From: Mycolicibacterium mengxianglii | GTDB lineage: Bacteria > Actinomycetota > Actinomycetes > Mycobacteriales > Mycobacteriaceae | Length of the DNA: 64,000 bases | Direction: 5' to 3' | Assembly: GCF_015710575.1 (NCBI RefSeq) | Contig: NZ_CP065373.1 | Coordinates: 4,960,001 to 5,024,000, forward strand | In this document: piece by piece, positions 60,008 to 64,000 of the stretch | Layout: the number at the start of each line of letters is the position of its first letter | How positions within the stretch are numbered: the first letter of the stretch is position 1 | Made by a program: the position numbers and the translations under genes | The notes under the pieces: model-generated | What the model was told of the DNA's origin: nothing | Databases searched by the model: none | The model's input: only the letters and a program-made list of their open reading frames with translations

Positions 60008-61150
60008 TCAGAGCCCGGCGAAACGCTCCTTGACCTGTTCGTCCGTCAGGCCGTAGTCGGCCAGCGAATAGGTGTGCTTCGGCGCCCTGGGGCCCTTCTT
60101 GCTTTCTTCGTGACTGTTCTCCATCGCCGCGCGCGCCGCAGCGGTGTACTCGATATCGAAGTGCCGGTAGATACCCTCGACGCTGGCCAGCGGGTCCTTG
60201 ATGAAGTCAAAGTAGTCGACATCGCAGAACTGCACCGGATCATGCTGTGCGCGAACACTGTTGAATCGCTCCAGGCCCCTCGACCAGGTTTCGAGGGCGT
60301 CCTCCCCGATCTGGGCGCCGACAAAGGAGTTCGACCACCCGGCCGTGGTGTGCTGCGACAGTGAGCACATCGAGGCCATGATGGTCTCGGCCGGGCGATG
60401 GCACTGCACCACCAGCGCGTCGGGATAGGTCTCGAACAATGCGTCGAGTGCGAACAGATGGCTCGGGTTCTTGAGGACCCAGCGCTTCTCGGGGTCGTTG
60501 AGTCCGATCAGCTGCAGGTTCTTGCGGTGCCGCCGGTACGGCTTGGACCAGTCCTGTCGCGCCAGCCACTGGGAGTAGGTCGGCAGATGCGCCAAGGTCT
60601 CATAGGACACCGAGTGCAGCGACTGGCGAAGTAGCTGCCAGCACTCCTCCACCTCGTCGGCGGTCATGTAGTGCAGTCCGGTGTATTCGGGGTCTTCGGC
60701 GTGCGCCTTGGCGAACTGCGCGTCCAGTTGCGCGAAAACCGGATTCTGCGACCAGGTTTCACGCGGCGGGCGCGGCTGCGGGAACTCCGCGAGCCAGAGT
60801 TCCAAGCCCTGGTGCCGAGGGTCTGCGGTGAGGAGCCGGTGGATCACGGTGGTGCCCGTCCTGGGCAGTCCGGTGACGAAGATGGGCCGCTCGATCGCGA
60901 CATCGGCGTGCTGCGGATACTGCTTCCAGGCCGCCTCCGATACCAGCCGGGCCACCAGCGCGTTACGCACGAAGAAGCGCTGCATCTTGCTGCCGAGTTC
61001 GGTCAGGTCGGCGTCGCGCTGGAAAGAGTCCAAGAGCACTGACAGTGCTTCGCGGTAGTTGTCGTCGTCACTTCCGAAATCGTCCAGACCACAGGCCTTG
61101 GTTGCCGAGGCGTGCAGGTCTTCAACCGTGCCGACATTGGTACGGGTCAT
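60008..61150 (-). CDS. PAPS-dependent sulfotransferase (Rv3529c-like)
   Basis: A 380-aa sulfotransferase. The 5'-phosphosulfate loop is FVTGLPRTGTTVIHRLL (near residue 90) and the 3'-phosphate site is VVQCHRPAETIMASM. Other family parts are NPSHLFALDALFETYPDA and CDVDYFDFIKDP. It would transfer sulfate from PAPS to a hydroxyl acceptor; a steroid or lipid acceptor is suggested only by the neighbourhood. Its ATG overlaps the SDR stop (ATGA), and the three genes from 63061 to 60008 form one operon beginning at a KstR box. It matches Rv3529c. Confidence 0.9.
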   Translation of the reverse strand: MTRTNVGTVEDLHASATKACGLDDFGSDDDNYREALSVLLDSFQRDADLTELGSKMQRFFVRNALVARLVSEAAWKQYPQHADVAIERPIFVTGLPRTGTTVIHRLLTADPRHQGLELWLAEFPQPRPPRETWSQNPVFAQLDAQFAKAHAEDPEYTGLHYMTADEVEECWQLLRQSLHSVSYETLAHLPTYSQWLARQDWSKPYRRHRKNLQLIGLNDPEKRWVLKNPSHLFALDALFETYPDALVVQCHRPAETIMASMCSLSQHTTAGWSNSFVGAQIGEDALETWSRGLERFNSVRAQHDPVQFCDVDYFDFIKDPLASVEGIYRHFDIEYTAAARAAMENSHEESKKGPRAPKHTYSLADYGLTDEQVKERFAGL

Positions 61151-61929
61151 GCCTTGTACTCCCCGCAGTTGACGTCCAGGGCCTGGCCGGTGATGCCGCT
61201 GGCCAGATCACTGGCCATGAACAGGATCGCCGAGGCCACCTCATTCTCGGTGGGCAGCCGCTTCAAATCCGATGCCGCCGCGGTGGCCTGGTAGATCTCC
61301 TCCACCGTGGTGCCGTACTTCCCGGCCTGGTGCGTGAAGTAGCTCTCCAGGGTTCCGCCCCAGATATAGCCGGGCAGAACGGAATTCACCCGGATACCCT
61401 GCCCGCCGAGCTCCGTTGCCAATGACTGCGACATCGCCAGAAGCGCAGACTTCGCCATCTTGTACGCGCCGTACTTGGCCTGAGAATGCCGGACCACCAT
61501 GGAGTTGACGTTGACCACCGAGCCGTTGGTCTCCGCCAGCGCCGGGGTGAACCCCTGGACCAGCCGCAGCGCGCCGAACACGGTGAGCTCGATGGCCTCC
61601 CGCATGTGCTCGAAGGTGGTGTCGGCCAACGGCTTCATCGACGGCACCCGGAAGGCGTTGTTGATCACCACGTCGACCTTGCCGTAGGCGTCCAGCGCCT
61701 CACTGACCAGGTTCGCAACCTGGGCGTCGTCGGTGATATCGGTACCCACGGTGACGGCACGGCGGCCGAGATCTGTGACCGTCTTGGCCACTTCCTCGAG
61801 CCGTTGCACCGTCCGCGCTGCCAACACCAGATCGGCGCCGTTTTCAGCGCATCGCCGTGCCAGCGTGGTGCCCAGCGCCGGCCCGACACCGCTGATCACG
61901 ACCACTTTGCCTTCGAGCAGACCAGTCAT
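61147..61929 (-). CDS. Short-chain dehydrogenase/reductase (Rv3530c-like)
   Basis: A 260-aa SDR with a variant cofactor loop SGVGPALGTTLA, AARTVQRLEE (Arg after beta-2, NADP-type), NNAFRVPSM, catalytic NSMVVRHSQ with YGAYKMAK and C-terminal GQALDVNCGEY in place of the usual VDGG. Middle gene of the KstR-controlled trio, starting four bases after the DUF1214 gene stop. It may oxidise or reduce a steroid hydroxyl or ketone; Rv3530c by order. Confidence 0.88.
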   Translation of the reverse strand: MTGLLEGKVVVISGVGPALGTTLARRCAENGADLVLAARTVQRLEEVAKTVTDLGRRAVTVGTDITDDAQVANLVSEALDAYGKVDVVINNAFRVPSMKPLADTTFEHMREAIELTVFGALRLVQGFTPALAETNGSVVNVNSMVVRHSQAKYGAYKMAKSALLAMSQSLATELGGQGIRVNSVLPGYIWGGTLESYFTHQAGKYGTTVEEIYQATAAASDLKRLPTENEVASAILFMASDLASGITGQALDVNCGEYKA

Positions 61930-61933
61930 GCGT

Positions 61934-63061
61934 TTACCCCACCATCCTGTCGGCGATCTGCTTCTGGCGCAGTGCGATCCGCGCGCGCCAATCCTGCTCG
62001 GAAATCTTGTTGGTGTCGTAGAACGGCAGCGACGAGGCCACCTTGTCGATGTCGACGACCTCGACCGATGGGCCGTCGGCCTCGGTGAGTTCACGCGAGA
62101 GCCGCTGCCAGCGGAACTGCAGATACCCCTTGCCGTGGCCGAGGGTTTCACACCAGTTGGTCACGCCGGGATTGGCGTCCGCCACCACGATCCGAATCTT
62201 GCCGTCCGGATCAGCTTGAGCCTGGGTGCCGTTCAGAGACGTCTGGTGGTTGATGTAGTCCAGCGAGATGTACCACAGGCTGCCCAGTTGGAAGCCCAGA
62301 TAAGGCGCATCGGTCACGGGCAGCGTGATGATCATGGCCTGGTCGGCGGTCAGATCGAAGCGCCCCACCGACGAGTACTGCGTGGCGAGCCCGCCTGGGG
62401 TCAACCGGGGCGCGACCATCGTGTTGACCGGAAGATTGTCGTAGAACCACTGCGGGAACTGCAGCCAGGTCTTGACCCGCTGAACGAGCTGCTTGCCGGC
62501 TACGGCGTAGCGCTTCTCGATCAGCGCCTTGGTCAACGGGGGTGGTGCCGTACCGGCGGTGTCGGTGCGGGCAACACTGATGAAGCCACGTTGAGCCGAC
62601 CAGTCGTTGTAGACCTCGCGAACCAGCAACTGCGACGGGCTGTTCGGGGTCACCCGCCATTCGAACGTGCCGTCAGCGGCGATCTCGAGCTCGCGGTCGT
62701 CGAAGGCGGCCTGGCTGGCCGGCACATTGTTGTCGGTGTAGTCACCCCCCAGCATCTGAAAGCTCAGATCCGTGGTGGTTCCCCGCTTACCGGTGACGAC
62801 GTACTCGTGCCCGGGCTGGACCCGCGTGCCGAAATACAGGGTGTCCGGGTTGTCCAGCCCCATCTTGGTGAACGGGCCCGTGCCTGACTGCATGAACGGA
62901 TGATCCCGGTCATAGTCGAAGGCCAGGTGCGTACAACCTGCTATACACCCCGCCAAGTACTGCAGTCCTTCCAGCAGGTCAGCCTCGGATTCGATGAAAG
63001 GTGCTGCGGCGACCAGTTTCTCGGCTTCGCCGATCGCCTCGGCCAGGGGCTGCGAATACAT
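61934..63061 (-). CDS. DUF1214-domain protein (Rv3531c-like)
   Basis: A 375-aa protein. The C-terminal half has a DUF1214-type beta-sandwich: DDRELEIAADGTFEWRVTPNSP (split here), LLVREVYNDWS, then FRWQRLSRELTEADGPSVEVV near the end. No signal peptide is evident, and an N-terminal helical part has three Cys (AGCIAGCTHLAF). The ATG at 63061 was chosen because AGAGGA lies seven bases upstream and the length agrees with the remembered Rv3531c. It is the first gene of the SDR/sulfotransferase operon, with a KstR box and -10 at 63118-63135. The biochemical function is unknown. Confidence 0.82.
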   Translation of the reverse strand: MYSQPLAEAIGEAEKLVAAAPFIESEADLLEGLQYLAGCIAGCTHLAFDYDRDHPFMQSGTGPFTKMGLDNPDTLYFGTRVQPGHEYVVTGKRGTTTDLSFQMLGGDYTDNNVPASQAAFDDRELEIAADGTFEWRVTPNSPSQLLVREVYNDWSAQRGFISVARTDTAGTAPPPLTKALIEKRYAVAGKQLVQRVKTWLQFPQWFYDNLPVNTMVAPRLTPGGLATQYSSVGRFDLTADQAMIITLPVTDAPYLGFQLGSLWYISLDYINHQTSLNGTQAQADPDGKIRIVVADANPGVTNWCETLGHGKGYLQFRWQRLSRELTEADGPSVEVVDIDKVASSLPFYDTNKISEQDWRARIALRQKQIADRMVG

Positions 63062-63117
63062 TCGATGATCATCCTCTCGGTCCACTATTGGACCGCAGTG
63101 GTAGAGTTTCCGACCTG

Positions 63118-63135
63118 ACACTAGAACGTGTTCTA
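63118..63135. promoter_or_regulatory. KstR box and -10 element of the Rv3531c-like operon
   Basis: TAGAACGTGTTCTA at 63122-63135 is a near-ideal KstR palindrome. The minus-strand -10 TAGTGT (63123-63118) begins with the box's final TA. The leader would be about 50 bases. The box is also 38 bases upstream of the IclR-type gene. Confidence 0.8.
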
Positions 63136-63173
63136 AATCGAGTCAACGTCCGTGAACGGCGGTGCAGACACTC

Positions 63174-64000
63174 ATGGCGATTCCGGAGCCGGGTCGATCC
63201 TCCCCGCCCACCGAGCGGGTGGTGGCCGTATTGGAATTCCTGGCCGCGCACCCCCAGGACAGCTTCGGACTCTCCGACCTGAGCCGGCGGACCGGACTGA
63301 GTAAACCGACCTGCCTGGGCATCGTCACCACACTGGCCGAACGCGGATATCTGTTGCGCGACTCCGTGGACAAGACCTACCGGCTCGGTCCGGCGCTGAT
63401 CGCGCTCGGGCACACCGCCCAGGAGTCGCTGCGGGTCAGCCCCGCCGCCCGAGACGAATTGCGCCGGTTGTCCGGAAGCTGCCACACCACAGCCGCGCTG
63501 TCGGCAGTGGTCGACGAGCGGATCACCCTGCTGGAAGTGGTCGCACCACCGGGCGTCGACATCGGCGTCCGCGTCGGCCAGAGCTATCCGTTCGCCCCGC
63601 CGGTGGGGTTGATGTTCGTGCTGTGGGACGACGAGGCGCTACGGCGGTGGCTGATCAAGGAACCCACCATTCCGCTGCGGACCGACACCCGGCGTCTCGA
63701 CCGGGTGATCGCCGAATGCCGCACAACCGGATATCTGGTCGAGCGCCTCACCCCCGGCGGGCGACGACTGTACGGGCTGATGGCCGGCATGTCCTCGACC
63801 CTGCCTGACGAGCTGCGGGCGCTGCTCGGCGAGCTGATCTCCGATATCGGCGAGCGGGTCTACCTGCGCAGTGAGGCCGGCACTGCCAAGCGACACGATG
63901 TCAGCGTGATCTCAGCACCGGTGTACGACCATCACTGCCGGCAGGTGATGGTGGTGTCGCTGCAGATCGGGCGGGCGCTGACCGACGCCGAGATCGGCAG
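63174..64000 (+). CDS. IclR-family transcriptional regulator (cut by window end)
   Basis: The first 275 residues of an IclR-type regulator; the stop is beyond the window. The N-terminal winged helix (residues about 15-80) reads RVVAVLEFLAAHP, LSDLSRRTGLSKPTCLGIVTTL, AERGYLLRD, KTYRLGPALIALG. The effector domain includes LEVVAPPGVDIGVRVGQSYPFAPPVGL and a cysteine-containing EYHC-like part (VYDHHCRQV). IclR proteins sense aromatic or small organic acids. The ATG at 63174 is the likeliest start. It is divergent from the Rv3531c-like operon, with one KstR box between them, so it may be part of, or a second controller for, sterol catabolism. Confidence 0.85.
   Translation, partial: MAIPEPGRSSPPTERVVAVLEFLAAHPQDSFGLSDLSRRTGLSKPTCLGIVTTLAERGYLLRDSVDKTYRLGPALIALGHTAQESLRVSPAARDELRRLSGSCHTTAALSAVVDERITLLEVVAPPGVDIGVRVGQSYPFAPPVGLMFVLWDDEALRRWLIKEPTIPLRTDTRRLDRVIAECRTTGYLVERLTPGGRRLYGLMAGMSSTLPDELRALLGELISDIGERVYLRSEAGTAKRHDVSVISAPVYDHHCRQVMVVSLQIGRALTDAEIG

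Noticed and set aside
60249..60262. GAACACTGTTGA inside the sulfotransferase gene as a KstR box
   Set aside because: Spacing between AAC and GTT is three, not two, and it is within a coding region.

Overview
The window is high-GC actinobacterial DNA and reads as the chromosome of a mycobacterium, most likely a rapid grower of the Mycolicibacterium type. The evidence is gene order. From memory of the M. tuberculosis (Mtb) map, bases 1-13400 follow the Rv0772-Rv0757 block (purD, cyp123, cyp51, adhB, HIT protein, phoR, phoP). Bases 18700-63100 follow the Rv3489-Rv3531c block (otsA, mce4, fadE26/27, fadD17, fadD19, echA19, cyp142, ltp4, ltp3, kshA and others). The two blocks are far apart in Mtb but only about 5 kb apart here. 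All Rv equivalences come from remembered protein sequences and gene order, not from a search.

Layout. (1) 1-4500, minus strand: a probable operon of aldehyde dehydrogenase, SDR, 3-hydroxyisobutyrate-dehydrogenase-like protein, carboxymuconolactone-decarboxylase-like protein, a TetR regulator and the start of purD. (2) 4536-4706: a divergent control region with two copies of a GGACA-N2-TGTC operator. (3) 4700-10713, plus strand: TetR, CYP123, SDR, CYP51, a 3Fe-4S ferredoxin and a SnoaL-like protein, then an alcohol dehydrogenase. (4) 10757-13490: HIT protein and the convergent phoPR two-component system with a recognisable PhoP box. (5) 13497-18543: a decapeptide-repeat protein, tRNA-Thr(TGT), a secreted VanX-type dipeptidase, two dehydrogenases and a crotonase. 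(6) 18705-20399: a 54-aa protein and otsA (trehalose-6-phosphate synthase). (7) 20412-31003, minus strand: the complete ten-gene mce4 steroid importer (yrbE4AB, mce4A-F, two Mce-associated proteins). (8) 31142-63135: the KstR-controlled cholesterol-degradation region. It holds side-chain enzymes (FadD19, EchA19, CYP142, FadE26/27, FadD17 and a tandem paralogue, Hsd4A, Ltp3/Ltp4) and ring enzymes (a KstD-like flavoprotein and two KshA-type Rieske oxygenases). (9) 56777-59861: a CotH / DUF4956 / VTC-domain cassette that looks like an insertion into the steroid region. (10) 60008-64000: sulfotransferase, SDR and DUF1214 protein, then a divergent IclR-type regulator cut by the window end.

How the genes work together. 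Sterol enters through Mce4. CYP142 oxidises the side chain terminus, FadD19 makes the CoA thioester, and acyl-CoA dehydrogenases, hydratases, Hsd4A and Ltp proteins shorten the chain. KstD-like and KshA enzymes open the rings. Eight sites fitting the KstR consensus TnnAACnnGTTnnA (one with a single mismatch) lie in the promoters of these units. In several, the last TA of the KstR box is also the first TA of a TAnnnT -10 element.

Many genes appear to have leaderless transcripts, with a TAnnnT hexamer 6-7 bases before an ATG or GTG. No CRISPR array, insertion sequence, rRNA or phage gene was seen. No gap without a gene exceeds 300 bases; the longest (31004-31288) holds the mce4 promoter.
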